From the NCBI GenBank assembly GCA_030247855.1, contig JAPDRN010000067.1:1-64000 (forward strand): a DNA stretch of 64,000 nucleotides, given 5' to 3'. Position 1 is the first letter of the stretch. Each line of letters starts with the position of its first letter. Shown here one piece after another: positions 53,387 through 64,000 of the stretch. The DNA comes from Knufia peltigerae. Its lineage: Eukaryota; Ascomycota; Eurotiomycetes; Chaetothyriales; Trichomeriaceae. Both the position numbers and the translations under genes were made by a program. The notes below the pieces were generated by a model, which had not been told where the DNA came from, did no database searches, and saw nothing but the letters and a program-made list of their open reading frames with translations.

Positions 53387-56300
53387 TGATCGCGGATGGA
53401 AATGTTGACGCGACCAAGGGCGGCGGTACGGTGTGGAGGGGTTAGTCGTCACTGACTTTCCCACTCTTGTCACTTCTGCCTATCCACCGGACAAAGCGCA
53501 GGTATGTGTGCTCGCAACTTGAGGTTGGTATCGGACCGGAAACGAGTGGTATGAGCCGGACCCAGGATAGCAGGTGCAGAAAGGGGAGGATAGGACAACA
53601 GATCTGGCCAGGAAATCGGCGAGGAGCAGGCGGTTGTTATGATGCTCTGTGTATAGCGAACGATGGTGCCGATGATGTAAATGGAGTCAATGCGAGAGAC
53701 CAGCTTCCGCAGTACGTCCAGACGTGGTGAAGCTCCTGTCTCGAGTGATGGGCAAGCGAGAGCAGGTGAAACGAAAGTGGATAAGGAGAGAAGCTAGCCT
53801 CTCCAAGTCCTAAGGGCAAGGCCGAGGACGGGAAAAGAAGGATGGAAAAAGTCGCAGTGCAGGAGCAACGACAAAGTTGAAACAGATGGAGGAGTGATGA
53901 GGCTTAAGAAATAACAAGAAAAAAGGGAGGGAGAGTAGTAGTGGTGATGATGGGAACGAAGATGTGCTGGGGTAGTGCTCGTAGAAGGAAAGCCGGGAGG
54001 AGTGAGACCAGCCAGTGCGAGAAGCGAGAAACAAGAACGAAAGGGTAGATTAGGTGGACGGCAAGACATTCTCGCTGCCACTGGGCAGATGGGTCTCGTT
54101 TTTACTTAAGCTCAGTGACTAGAAGGCACCTCCCATGCCTAGCGGTCTAGCGTTCTAGGGGGGGAGGGGAACGAAAATCGTGGGCCAGGCTAGCGGATCA
54201 AGTGGCTAGGGGGGGCCCAGTCCGGGTAAGCTACTGGCCTTTAGGCGCTACTGCCAGCCAGAAAGCACAAGAGGCGGAAAGGGATGGAGACCAGGGTGTC
54301 TAGGGAGGGACGACGACGTACAGGGGATCTTTCTCCATTCTTCTCATCCATTCATCGACCAACGCGAATTCGGTCTTCATCTGCCACTCGTCCTGGCACT
54401 TCTGCACATCTTCGGTATTGACGAAGACTTGTTTGAGTGGTCAGACGCTGTCCGACCTCCTGCAAGGCACAGGTGCATCCCAACCTGGGGCCATGTTTGC
54501 CGCTTGCTGGATGCTGGCATTCGCATCTCTTTGGACTGCTCGCTCTATCTTTGGGGAACGCGCCAACGACTCGGCCAGTAGGCTCTCCGTCTGTCCCACT
54601 GACAATGCGCGCTAGAACAGGTACAAGTACAAGTACGAGCTGCTCCACTGTGCCATGATGGGTGATCTTCCAGGCTGCATGCGGCCTATTCATATGCCAA
54701 CAGTCCATACGAAGTACTGTACACCTCAGCAGGGCCGACTCCGTATATCCTCGGAACACCGGTAGTCCGTATCTCAGTCAGCCCCAGCTCAGCGATATAG
54801 TCGGTTGTTGACACAGACACTGCCTCTGATTTTTGGAATGCACATGGGCAATTGCGTATGCCTTTCCTCGACCGATCCTGAACAGTTCGTCCCGCAAGGC
54901 GGTACCTAGCAAAGACGAGTTTTGATCGCGGCCACTCTGTGCCAGGATACTATGGACCGATGACCTCCAATCCCAGGCACGAAGGATGTGCCACTACCGC
55001 TTCTGATCGCTGGTCCGTAGAATACGATGCAATGCTTAGGCCAAGCAATAACTTAATCGTGACTCCGCAAAGCGACCATGTTCGCAGGTGGGTTGCTATT
55101 TTGATCCTGAGGAGGTCCCTGCGCGCATTCCTCATGTTCAGCGTGTCGCTTGAATATGGTCCGTGAAAGTCGAGTTGATGAAACGAGTGGCTGAGAGTTG
55201 CAGACCCCGTGGGCGAATGGGTGTACGGCGCACCAGCTGCTTGTCCCGCTCTGGCGCCGAGCCACACTGACCAGTGCCCGGATCATTTTCAAACGCATCT
55301 CAAACAAAGGCCGCCAAAAAGGACGCCCAGTTTCATCTGTGAGCTTAAATCATCATACAGAGGAGGCATGGGTACCCGGTTTTGCTTACCAGGTACAACG
55401 TTGACGACCTGTCTGAGCTACTCCATGGTGAATGCTCACTCTCATGCACGATGACTGCAGTCGGATTCAGCCACCTATGGCGTCCTAAGCTGTCCTAACA
55501 GAATCTAGGATATGCTCCGAAGTCACCATGGATTCAACTGACAAGTGCCCCCCCTTTTCTTGGAAAAAGGCGAAGGACTAGGATAACTATCTTGAGTGGA
55601 CTTTGACACCCAAGACCCGCCATCGCATAAGCGTAATTGAGGTCACAACAACAGATTCTGCGCGACTGTCAACGGTCAATGGTCAGTCGCATTTACGAAG
55701 GGGCCATCTGTAATTGTGGCAAGCACTTCGGCAAGTGTCCAACTATCCAGCTTTACAAAAGGGGCTGCATGTAGGATGGTCGCCGTATATAACACAAATG
55801 TTTGGTCGAGCGCAGGCGCAAAAGAACGCGATCAGCCCGAAGCGATTGGAGGGCACCAGAGTCGACTCAGAGACCCATGGACAAATCAATCCGTAGCACA
55901 CGTGACGGCTCGCTCATCACGAGGAGCATGGGCTTTTCTCCTCCCCTATCACAAGCTTAACAGGATGTGGTTTCCTGTGCTTGTCACAGTCATCTCCACA
56001 AATGGACTACTGTGACTATTGCTCGTCTTGTTGCTCGCCTCGCACATTGGCGAGCGACGAACCCTCCCTGTCTCCAATGGCCGTAAAAAGGGGCTCCACC
56101 ACGAGCTGTGATGGCGGCCTCGACTACGCCGACGCTTTCTAGATTGGCATCGTCAATTCCAGGCGGGCGAGCTCGCTTAGACAACAGTTTCATGTTGGGA
56201 TGCGAGGGACATGGCAACATCGATGCCCTTGCGTTTCCCTCTTGAGGGATTGGTCTCTCCAGAATCTGCAATGCACGCGCCGTCAGCAAGATGGCGCTAC

Positions 56301-57290
56301 GTTTCAGATGTAATTCTCCTGCTGCAGCCGCATTGGTCGACGCCGAACCAAAGCCCGCCACCGCTGTCGGCTCAGATGTCACCGTACTTCGAGACGTCCT
56401 GTTTTTCTCCGTAATTATTGCGATTGGACTTTGAACCCCGATCGAAGCACGCACGGTGGTCATGCTGCACATCATCTTTGCATGCGACTGCGCTTCTTCT
56501 CGTACGAGGACAATCATGCTCGATCTTCCAGAAAGCATTGGCACATATCGTCGCATTTGAAGCCTCTAAAGAACTTAAGAAATGCGACTGCCATAAACCT
56601 GGCCGAATTGTCCAAAGCCTGAAACTAGGCACAGCGTGCTATGTAGTGGCGTAATTGGTACCAAAGCCCTTGATCCTGGCAAATCTCCGACAGTCAAAAT
56701 CAGTCCGTCCTGTCCGTGAGAACGCAGGGTCACGTCGCAGAGACACCAAAGCGGTCACTGTCCATCACAACTTACTGGTTTGGGACACCCTGCAAGCTCC
56801 GCCACCACGGATAGACCACAACCGAATGATGGTGAGACGCTGACGATAGAGAGACGGCTGAGGGCTTTGTTGGGCTCTTTGGCTCGGAAGACCAACCTTG
56901 CTACGGTGGCGAGAAGTCCCGAGGCTGAGGCAATGGTGCAACAGCAAAGAATGTTCTTCGACCGAGCCAGCTGCCGTCGAGGCCAAGTCGATGGGGGGCA
57001 CGTTTCGAATCGCCCATTTCAACCAGTCATGATATTCAACGTCACTCCGCTAATGACAAATGCCAGCCCTGGCTAGCCACTCTCCTGGATAGATGTCATG
57101 GGATTCCAAGCTGTCCAAAGGATTTACAGCATCCAGGCTGTGAAAATAGCTTCAAGCCAGTTCAAAGATCCTGGCACAAGACGAAACAAGCCCCTCCATA
57201 CAGCCTTCCAAGCGGATAGGAGTTCGGTGGAGAGCGAGCGGCCTGCCACGCATGAGATGTTTTTCTCAAGGGCTGTCATGTCTCGAGCAG
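53387..57290. other. 3.9 kb without a supported gene
   Basis: The part next to steA (about 53390-54080) is pyrimidine-rich on the steA sense strand, as in a long leader. Further on, frames of up to 188 codons (for example minus 55990-56556) show no recognisable domain, compete with one another and have shuffled composition. One partial motif, ACTCCGTA, is at 54738. No repeat family or transposon coding sequence was seen. Confidence 0.45.
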
Positions 57291-58234
57291 TTAATGACGC
57301 TTTTGACGGGTATTGCGACCACCTCCCCGGCTTGAACCTTGGATGTCGAGGACATCCTTCCTGCTAAGTTTCAGGGTGCCACTTCGGAATCTACCTACTG
57401 CAGGGTTATCGACGCCTCGCTCCCTCCGGTTCGTAGCCCTGGCCTCTCCGGACGGCTTCTCCAGTATGATACCATTCTCCTTGGCCTCCTTTCTGCGCAG
57501 TGCCTCGCGGCTTGTCGCCTTGGTCACAATACCCACTCGATGTGATCGGGGCATGTTCTTCTGGTGAAACAGGGAGTCTTTAGACCCCAATGACCTCATT
57601 CGCATATCAATGGCCTTATGACGCTCTGCCCCGGGCATTGTCGACGACTTCGCCTGTTCCAGCAAGTGGGATTCTTTCAGTAGCCGTTGAAGATCGAGGT
57701 CATGTTTCAAATTTTGCGCTTCCAATGCGTCATCTTCTCCGACTGCCGCCTTGTCGGGCGTTTTCTTCGTCGCTCGCTGTAAGTCCTTGGGTGGTTTTGA
57801 ACTCTTTTGTCTTCGGTTAACATCTCTCTGTCTGGGTGAGCATCATGACTCACCATGAACGACTTGTATTGCCGCTTGTGAGAGTCGAGCTCCTCTGCAT
57901 CTTGCGCCGTAGCGTTGTGCTCAACAACAACCACCACCTCTGCATCTTGCTGGCCTGCATCTGACAGACCTTCCCACGCCGACTCTTCACTTGTAGCCTC
58001 ACTGTTTTCGTCCTCCAAGTCCTCGCCTTCGCTTTCGCTCTCATCCCCTTCTGGATGCGAAGAAGGCTTCATCTTCGACTCGGGCAGAGGTTCAAAGGCA
58101 GATTCGAAATATTTTCGAAAGAGGTCTTGACTTGCATCGGCGCTCGTTGTAGGAGTAGGGTTTTCGTCGTCTGTCGAAATGCGCTCTCGTCGTCGAGGAG
58201 CGACCGCAACTTCTCGTTTCCGCTTGCCCAGCAT
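57291..58234 (-). CDS. faf1: rRNA-processing protein Faf1 (2 exons)
   Basis: Exons 57291-57776 and 57854-58234 give 288 residues from MLGKRKREVAVAPRR. The N-terminal half is basic and then strongly acidic (ESESEGEDLEDENSE). The second half contains LEAQNLKHDLDLQRLLKES and the family core: MRMRSLG, a Lys/Arg-rich helix with REALRRKEAKENGIILEK, and VGRFRSGTLKLSRKDVLDIQG at the end. This matches the yeast Faf1 (YIL019w)/DUF4602 group, needed for early 18S rRNA cleavages in the nucleolar SSU processome. The intron (77 nt) joins KSFM to RATKKTPDK in phase 0. Low-complexity acidic content makes the N-terminal alignment weak; the C-terminal signature is the main support. Confidence 0.8.
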
Positions 58235-58750
58235 CGTTGCTACACGTTTTTCCGTGATCAAGACGTAATTAGAAATCTCTGTTGTCGAATGTCTAGTCTG
58301 TAGCAAGTAGTCATTCACCCGTCAGGTGAAAGGATGAGTTCGTTACATCGAGTTCACAGTCGGAACCTCTGCGCCTACGAAATAAAAATTATTGCGAGGA
58401 CAATTCATTACGCAGGCGCGGAAATAGCCGTTCCAGTTAAGGAAAGGCGGCCGCTCATGCGTTTATTCGCTGCCGAGGTGCCACCACTAGGGGCCATCTT
58501 TCCGGGCTTCATTTTTGGGACTGTGTACAATCTTCCATTACAATTGAGATAAGAAGAACCGCCTGATACTCTGTACTGCTCTAAAATATCGTCTTTTACA
58601 AGGGCCGGTGGGGGCATTCGGGGATTAAAAGCGCCTGAAAGTCATGTGCCGAGAAGGGTCTTATTGCCAGACGACATGCTACCAACCTGCACAGTGCCAC
58701 GAACAGAAGTAGTCACTGGACAGTGAAATACCTGGATAAATGGTAACTCG
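58235..58750. other. short interval between faf1 and HIS6
   Basis: About 516 bp that holds the small open frame described separately, plus the faf1 promoter. Confidence 0.4.
58408..58617 (-). CDS. small hypothetical protein, uncertain
   Basis: A 69-residue frame, MPPPALVKDDILEQYRV then SGGSSYLNCNGRLYTVPK and a basic, Ser/Gly-rich tail. The same frame continues upstream as GAFNPR before a TGA, beyond which more open frame leads back to an ATG overlapping the end of HIS6; no intron with normal ends removes the TGA. The composition is convincingly protein-like for such a short frame. It may be a small gene with an unrecognised first exon, or a remnant. Function unknown. Confidence 0.35.
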   Translation of the reverse strand: MPPPALVKDDILEQYRVSGGSSYLNCNGRLYTVPKMKPGKMAPSGGTSAANKRMSGRLSLTGTAISAPA

Positions 58751-59687
58751 TTATACATTATCTTGATTCCACTTTACACAATCCTCGAACCTGGCTCCAC
58801 TGCCTCCAAACACGTCCAGTGCGCTACCGATAGTCAAGTCAACTTTGCCATCACTACATTGCCTGACGAGGCCGAGGTCGTCGACTGTCCGGGCGCCACC
58901 GGCGTACGTGACTGGAATGGTGCACCATTCGGCCAATTTGCGAACGAGGTCCGTGTCAATCCCTTGTTGTAGACCTTCGTTGTCCGCGGCGTGGATCAGG
59001 AACTCGCAACAATATGGCTCGAGCATGGAAATGCTCTCTTTTTTTGGCTCGTTAGTATAATTGGTTTCACAGAGGATCGGCGCCTGGCGGAGGAAAACAA
59101 TACCTTTCGTGATCTCCATCTCAGTAATGGTCTGCCACTTGTCCATGGCGACGAACCAGGTATCTCCTTTCCGTCTACAGCTCAGGTCGATGACGAGTTT
59201 GGACGGGTCACTGCCTAGGGATGAAAGGACGGATTTCAGACGTTCCAGCGAGAACCGGCCGTTGGGGAATAGAAAGGAAGTTATGATGACCTACTGCTGC
59301 GTATTAACATTCGCATTCCAAAAAAAACCCCCAATTAAAAAGGAAAAGGGCCTTTTCGGTCTATCGGCCGTGTTACGTTCAACCTACCTTTTCAGCACCA
59401 GCGTCAATCCACTCTTTGGCGTTGATGTTGTTGATACCGCCACCAACCTGAAGATGGCCGGGCCATTGAGCGAGTGCTTCTTTGGCGGCAGCATCATTGC
59501 CGGGGCCGAGCATTATAACATGGGCACCGAGCAGGTTGGCCTCGCGATATAGCTGGGCAAAGTAACCTGCCGGGTGTGATGACACATAATTCGTCTTCAG
59601 GTCGGACTCTTGCGTGCTGAGTGTGCCGCCCACGATTTGCTTCACTTGCCCCGCGTGCAGGTCAATGCAAGGGCGGAAGCGGGTCAT
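58751..59687 (-). CDS. his6: phosphoribosylformimino-AICAR ribotide isomerase (HIS6/HisA) (2 exons)
   Basis: Exons 58751-59290 and 59388-59687 give 279 residues from MTRFRPCIDLHAGQVKQIVG; an upstream in-frame TTG extension was rejected. Barrel motifs: CIDLHAG (first catalytic Asp), NLLGAHVIMLGPGNDAA, LQVGGGIN (phosphate loop), KLVIDLSCRRKGDTWFVAMD (second catalytic Asp), FLIHAADNEGLQQGID and VTYAGGARTVDDLGLV (second phosphate loop). It catalyses the fourth step of histidine synthesis, opening the ribose of ProFAR in an Amadori rearrangement, in the cytosol. The 97-nt intron ends in CAGTAG and contains a T-rich tract; alternative acceptors three bases earlier would insert a stop. All catalytic residues look intact. 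Confidence 0.93.
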
Positions 59688-60524
59688 TACGGACGAAGTA
59701 TAGGAAGAGATTTCATGCGAAATATTGGAATTGTAGAGAAGAGAAGAGCGTGCCAACTTGAGTAACTGGGGCTGTTCCTTGCGTAGCGCGGGACAGAAAA
59801 TTTCCAAGTAAGCAGGTTAGCCGACTTAATTTTCAGCCTTGTCAGCCCGTATGACGAGGCTGAGATATGAGTATGCACATCCTTCGTCGGCGATGATGAG
59901 GAAGCCTTGAACTCTGCCATGTGATTTTAGAAGAAGAAAAGGGTTTCAAGGTTGGAAACTGATTGGCCTATATCGAGAGTTTATCTCACTGGCGCGTGTA
60001 TCGGTGTGAGCTTCCTATAGGCAGTATGCAGTGTGTTGACTACACGGCGAACAAAAAGAGTCAATGGAGATTCAACACTGGCGACATCGTAGCAGGCGGC
60101 GGCTAGTTAATTACGAAATTGACTACGTAGCTATATGATATATGTCCTACCTTTGGTCGAATCACCTCCCATTGAGAAGCAAGCCCGTGACGACAGGAGC
60201 CAGAGATCACTCTTATCTCATTTACAGATAGCTACAAGATCTTTGGTTGCGAAGCACATTCTAACCAACATTGCTCCGAGAAGAGAACAAAGCTCGAAAC
60301 TAGTTTTGGTTGATTAAGATATCATTGATGGACTACCTAATGAAGGGTCCGTGTTCTGTAAGAAATACATAGGTTCCAAGCTCATAAAACCCGCAAAACG
60401 TGCCAGGTGTATTCAATGCTCATTACTGTCATGAAACCGACCACTTCTCCATTGAGTGTTGAAGAATCTTTAGGTAGAATTGAGCAAAGGAGACATGGTG
60501 GATCGAGTCGATCGTCTAAGACGC
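59688..60524. other. HIS6 promoter and grg-1 3' flank
   Basis: About 840 bp with no supported gene and no clear regulatory repeat. A consensus TGACTC-type general-control site was not found by eye. Confidence 0.4.
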
Positions 60525-60850
60525 TTAGTGAGTAGCAGCCTGCTTGTTGCCCTCAGCAGATGCCTATCAAGGATTGTTAGTTGCTGTCAAAGAAAGATGC
60601 CTTTGATCAACTTACGGAGCTCTTGCTCTCATCAAGCTTGTCACCGACAGCGTCCTTGGCGGCAGAAGCACGAGTTCCAAGAGACGCATCGGAGTCCTTG
60701 GCGACGTTCTTGTTGGCCTCCTTGGAAGCACCAGAGGTGGCTTCGTTGACCTTGTCAGAGACGAAGCTGCGCCTTATGTCAGTACGATAGTCTAACACGG
60801 TGAGGTTGAGTAACTTGGGCATACTTGGCGGTGTTCTTGATGGTATCCAT
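60525..60850 (-). CDS. grg-1: glucose-repressible / clock-controlled protein Grg1 (3 exons)
   Basis: Exons 60525-60563, 60616-60766 and 60825-60850 give 71 residues, the same length as Neurospora GRG-1/CCG-1. The protein begins MDTIKNTANFVSDKVNEATS and contains SKEANKNVAKDSDASLGTR, the family signature; it ends EGNKQAATH. Both introns are short (58 and 52 nt) and were needed to see the gene, as no single frame shows it. The family is small, hydrophilic and very abundant under glucose limitation, stress and circadian control; its biochemical role is not established. The leader on the minus strand upstream of 60850 is A/C-rich with CAAA repeats, typical of a strongly expressed mRNA. Confidence 0.93.
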
Positions 60851-61701
60851 TGTGATGGTTTGGTGTGTTGATTTGCTTTGGTAGAAGGAAGACTGTTTTG
60901 ATTGGGTTGAAGATGATTCGAGAGGTTGTGGTGATGGGAAAAAATGAAAGGAGAATTGGGGGAGAAGAAGAGGTACTTATACGAGTCTTGCAAGCAGGTG
61001 ATAGAGTTCCAAACTGCTCCGTGCCTGCTGCCTTTACCTGGACAAGTGAATTGCCCCGCGAGGTTCCTGCCACTTACTCGCATCTCACCCTTTTGACCCC
61101 ACCGGTTCCAGGCGGTACTGCTGTCTGATTGCTTCAGATGACGGTCACCGAGGCAAACCGAGCTCGAACCCAGCATCTAGTCCGTTTCAGGTTCTCTGCC
61201 ATTCAATGCTTATGACGTGGTCGAGGCAGGTGACAAGGCGACACAACGTCCACGGCCAGAAAATGCGATATTGTTCTGATGTCATGAGCCAATGCCGCCA
61301 TCGACTGGCCAATCAAAGCAGCTTCACCGCCACAAACCTTCTCCACTCCTCTGTGGCTCGACGAGGCGCGATCGCATCTTACTGGCTACGTCACACTTCG
61401 TACGCGATCTGGCGGTTCGGATCTTGAGTCCGCCCATACACCGATCGTGAGTTCATCATGACGATCTCGAGCATCATCGTCACTATTTGTCTTGAACAGG
61501 TGGGAGTGATTACGACTACGACGAATTGAGTTACTCTGCAGGTAACAAAGCAGGCCGCGAGGCAGCATGACGCATTCGCTCACATGTTCATTTTTGCAGG
61601 ATGAGACGTGGATTCTGTTCGGTTCGGCTCACGGAACACTCGTAACTCGTACTTCACATCAACATTGTCTCAAGACGATTTGAAGGCATGTGAAAATACA
61701 A
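60851..61701. promoter_or_regulatory. grg-1 upstream region
   Basis: About 850 bp that should carry the grg-1 promoter. A CT/CA-rich tract (sense strand minus, 60855-60960) marks the probable leader. No other gene is seen. Confidence 0.45.
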
Positions 61702-62106
61702 CTATAGTGATGCATCCCGAATTGGTCCACCATTGATACTGTGTGTGGTGATTCTCAAATAGTAGCCATCAGGATCCGTCAGCCTCAAGTCCTTCAATCC
61801 CCATGGCTGCATAGCAATATCAGCATCCAACAACCAGCCTTTGCTCACGATGACATCTCTCTCATGATCCAAATCGTCCACGGCAAACACAAGCTCAATT
61901 CCTTGATTCGGAGAACGATACAACTTCTTCTGCTCGACTGTATCGGACGATTGTGTTTCGACGGCTCCGATGAAGATATTGTCACGCTGAAGGTAGGCGT
62001 ATGTACCTTCGCGCTTGAGCAGCTGGAATTGCAATACGTTCGAGTAAAAGTCGATCATGCGCTGAAGATCAGAAGGGAAAATCTCGATTCTCAATGAAGC
62101 CGGCAT
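61702..62106 (-). CDS. VOC-superfamily (glyoxalase/bleomycin-resistance fold) protein
   Basis: A single exon of 134 residues from MPASLRIEIFPSDLQRM. The typical beta-alpha-beta-beta-beta modules are visible: IEIFPSDLQRMIDFYSNVLQ, then LVFAVDDLDHERDVIVSKGW and QPWGLKDLRLTDPDGYYLRI at the end. Metal ligands of glyoxalase I would lie in these strands; the pattern (one Glu near IELVFAV and the final DPDGYYLRI) suggests a metal-binding or thiol-transfer relative. The function could be glyoxalase-like, extradiol dioxygenase-like or drug-binding and is not resolved. Single-domain length is normal. No transit peptide is seen. Confidence 0.8.
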   Translation of the reverse strand: MPASLRIEIFPSDLQRMIDFYSNVLQFQLLKREGTYAYLQRDNIFIGAVETQSSDTVEQKKLYRSPNQGIELVFAVDDLDHERDVIVSKGWLLDADIAMQPWGLKDLRLTDPDGYYLRITTHSINGGPIRDASL

Positions 62107-62545
62107 GGTTGTAAAACACAAGATCTTCTAGGTATATTCGTTATGATGGCCTTCTAGCAGTATTGGAATAGTTCCCAACCGCTTTGTCTACCTAAGGTAG
62201 GCATCTCTATGAATTTGATGGCTTTTATCGACGGGTTACCATCGCTGCGACTTTGTCAGCTAGACGTTCTAGATCGGCCTATAGCAGTTAGCTGCAGCAT
62301 TCTTTAGCATCACTGAACTAATGTACCGGAGATCAGCCAGCAAGTCACCAATCGTCCTGGCCGTTGGCGGTGGTCAACGCTGTCTTGTTTGCGAATCAGA
62401 ATTGGCCATCTGCTCCAAGGTCAGAACATCCCCCAAGGTTACAAATCAGATGGATAGAAAAAGCAGATGAATTGCTTACTAAATATTCCGTAGATACTTC
62501 AACAACTACTAGGGCTCAGAACGTCCGATTGCCAAGAACCAGCTC
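62107..62545. other. intergenic, about 440 bp
   Basis: Between the VOC protein start and the hydrolase stop, with both genes on the minus strand. No gene is seen. Confidence 0.5.
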
Positions 62546-63412
62546 TCATATCTTATGTTCGTCAAGGAACTCCAGCATCAGCCTCCCAACTTCCTTGGTA
62601 TGACTCTCGACCAGGAAATGACCACCATCCAATAAGACAAACTTTAATTTCTTCGCGTCTCTCTTGAACGCTTCGGCTCCAGCTGGTGGGAAGATGATGT
62701 CGTTCTTGCCCCATACTGCCAGAACAGGAACCTGGCTGGTACGCAAATACTCCTGAAACTTTGGATACAAGGCCACGTTGGTTCCATAGTCCTTGAACAA
62801 GTCGAGCTGAATCTCTTTGTTTCCAGAGCGGGACAACAACGCATAGTCGAGGTGATAGGTCACCGGATCGTCAATCTTATCTGCGTCAGGCTCGCCATGC
62901 AGATACTGACTCTTCGTCGCCTCCAAGCTAAGAACTGCTCCACTGACTGCTTGTCGAATCGACCTCTCTTGATCGGGGTCAGAAGTGGCCCAGAGTTGGC
63001 GTAATGGATCCCAAAAAGAACTCAAGCCCTCCTCGTATGCATTTCCGTTTTGAGTTATGACGGCAGTGATCGCTTGGGGGCGTTCCAGTGCAAGTCGGAA
63101 GCCTGTGGGAGCTCCATAATCGAAGACGTACACTGCGAACTTGGATATCTTCAGGACATCAAGGAACAATCCAATCGTCGTCGCAATGTTGGCGAATGTA
63201 TACTTGAAGTTCAGCTTTTCTGGGACTTCGGTGAAGCCGAACCCAGGCAGATCGGGCGCGATTACATGATACTTTTCGGCGAGGATGAGCATGAGGTTTC
63301 GATATTGGAAAGATGAGGCAGGAAAGCCATGAAGCAGAAGGACGGTTGGATTTGAAGCCGAGCCGGCCTCGCGATAGAAGACGCGGATTCCATTGGGTAA
63401 GGTGGTGTACAT
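62546..63412 (-). CDS. alpha/beta hydrolase, epoxide-hydrolase/dehalogenase-like
   Basis: A single exon of 288 residues from MYTTLPNGIRVFYREAG (the frame extends 35 codons further to a TTG only). Motifs: the HGFP oxyanion turn (LLLHGFPASSFQYRNLM), DLPGFGFTEVP, and the nucleophile elbow YVFDYGAPTGFRLAL with Asp instead of Ser. The acid is in VLAVWGKNDIIFPP and the base His in LLDGGHFLVESH. An Asp nucleophile marks the epoxide hydrolase, haloalkane or fluoroacetate dehalogenase branch. Substrate unknown; it is probably a detoxification enzyme in the cytosol. The adjacent VOC gene has the same orientation, but no joint function is evident. Confidence 0.85.
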   Translation of the reverse strand: MYTTLPNGIRVFYREAGSASNPTVLLLHGFPASSFQYRNLMLILAEKYHVIAPDLPGFGFTEVPEKLNFKYTFANIATTIGLFLDVLKISKFAVYVFDYGAPTGFRLALERPQAITAVITQNGNAYEEGLSSFWDPLRQLWATSDPDQERSIRQAVSGAVLSLEATKSQYLHGEPDADKIDDPVTYHLDYALLSRSGNKEIQLDLFKDYGTNVALYPKFQEYLRTSQVPVLAVWGKNDIIFPPAGAEAFKRDAKKLKFVLLDGGHFLVESHTKEVGRLMLEFLDEHKI

Positions 63413-64000
63413 ATTGACGGTTGCTTTAAGATAGTGGTGGTCGTCACTTTTGGAAGTTGATTTGGAGTCCAAGGTAAGGATGTGTAAATCACTCTCTGGA
63501 TGGATGTCGAATATCAAAGGATCAAGAGCAACCCTCTTGGGTCTATATACCTACCTTTTTCGAGTGCCGCCATCGTCAAAGCCACGCTCAGCAACGAGCG
63601 ATACATAGACGCCGTTTCCCATATTGGTCGTCATCTTACTAACCCAGTCGCTGATGGGGACAGGGTGTGAGTTTGCTGTCACACTGCTATATGGATTGGG
63701 TGTCGAACTAGGTGTCACAGTTTACTCAATCACTGACGCGTCATAACGACAAAAGCGGCGGAGGTCCTTCAACATTTTTAAAAACGGCCTGATTTCCATC
63801 ACACAACGGCGACGATTTCCCTCCCAAAGAAGAAGTCCAGCTGACAGGTCTCTAAAGTGGCATTGTTTCCTACCCGGGAAGGATCAAGATTACACCATGT
63901 GCAGCATCAAGCCTCCAAACTGACAGCACGAGCGAGTTCTCGTAACTTTCTTAGCTTATGACCCAGATCTCATTCCGTGTTACAAACGCTTACATTGTGG
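63413..64000. other. window end without a gene
   Basis: Promoter side of the hydrolase and about 500 bp of spacer. No frame is supported up to the edge. Confidence 0.45.

Noticed and set aside
55990..56556. 188-codon minus-strand frame as a gene
   Set aside because: No domain, Ala/Arg-rich mixed composition, no supporting splice context, and equally long competing frames nearby.

Overview
The window is nuclear DNA of a filamentous ascomycete (Pezizomycotina). Short 49-100 bp GT-AG introns with CTRAC-like branch sites, Zn2Cys6 regulators, and recognisable SepA formin, SteA/Ste12, NUC-1-type bHLH, arg-13 carrier and grg-1 genes support this. A member of Eurotiomycetes (perhaps Chaetothyriales) fits, but order and genus cannot be settled by eye. 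Exon structures were built by hand from splice signals, reading frame and family motifs. All joined CDS lengths are multiples of three.

1-8 kb: a Cys-rich low-complexity protein, a Zn2Cys6 regulator, a small putative secreted protein divergent from a short-chain dehydrogenase (SDR), and a mitochondrial hotdog thioesterase-like protein. 8-14 kb: housekeeping genes, namely a Pal1-type morphology protein, the U6 snRNA phosphodiesterase Usb1, the rRNA-processing protein Cgr1 and a mitochondrial ornithine carrier. 15-19 kb: a second Zn2Cys6 regulator sharing a promoter region with an endonuclease/exonuclease/phosphatase (EEP) family protein. 19-29 kb: a Ca2+/calmodulin-dependent kinase with a 7-nt first coding exon, an unknown protein, a TPR protein and a NUC-1/Pho4-like bHLH regulator with a 1.6 kb upstream region. 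30-32 kb: a seven-exon Dal5-type MFS permease.

33.9-38.7 kb is the most unusual part. Three neighbouring genes, a Baeyer-Villiger-type flavin monooxygenase, an SDR and an HSL-type esterase, each carry several inactivating lesions (stops, frameshifts, an insertion, a truncation, a lost splice donor). These three activities form a plausible ketone-degradation route (alcohol to ketone to ester to acid plus alcohol), so this looks like a catabolic cluster decaying as a unit.

39-64 kb: Hsp90 with a 5'-leader intron, the SepA formin, a single-pass membrane protein, SteA, a 3.9 kb stretch without a supported gene, the rRNA-processing protein Faf1, HIS6, grg-1, a VOC-fold protein and an alpha/beta hydrolase. 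Intergenic DNA repeatedly carries the 9-mer TACGGAGTA or its complement, far above chance. No tRNA, rRNA, transposon or CRISPR array was recognised by eye; this was not an exhaustive search.
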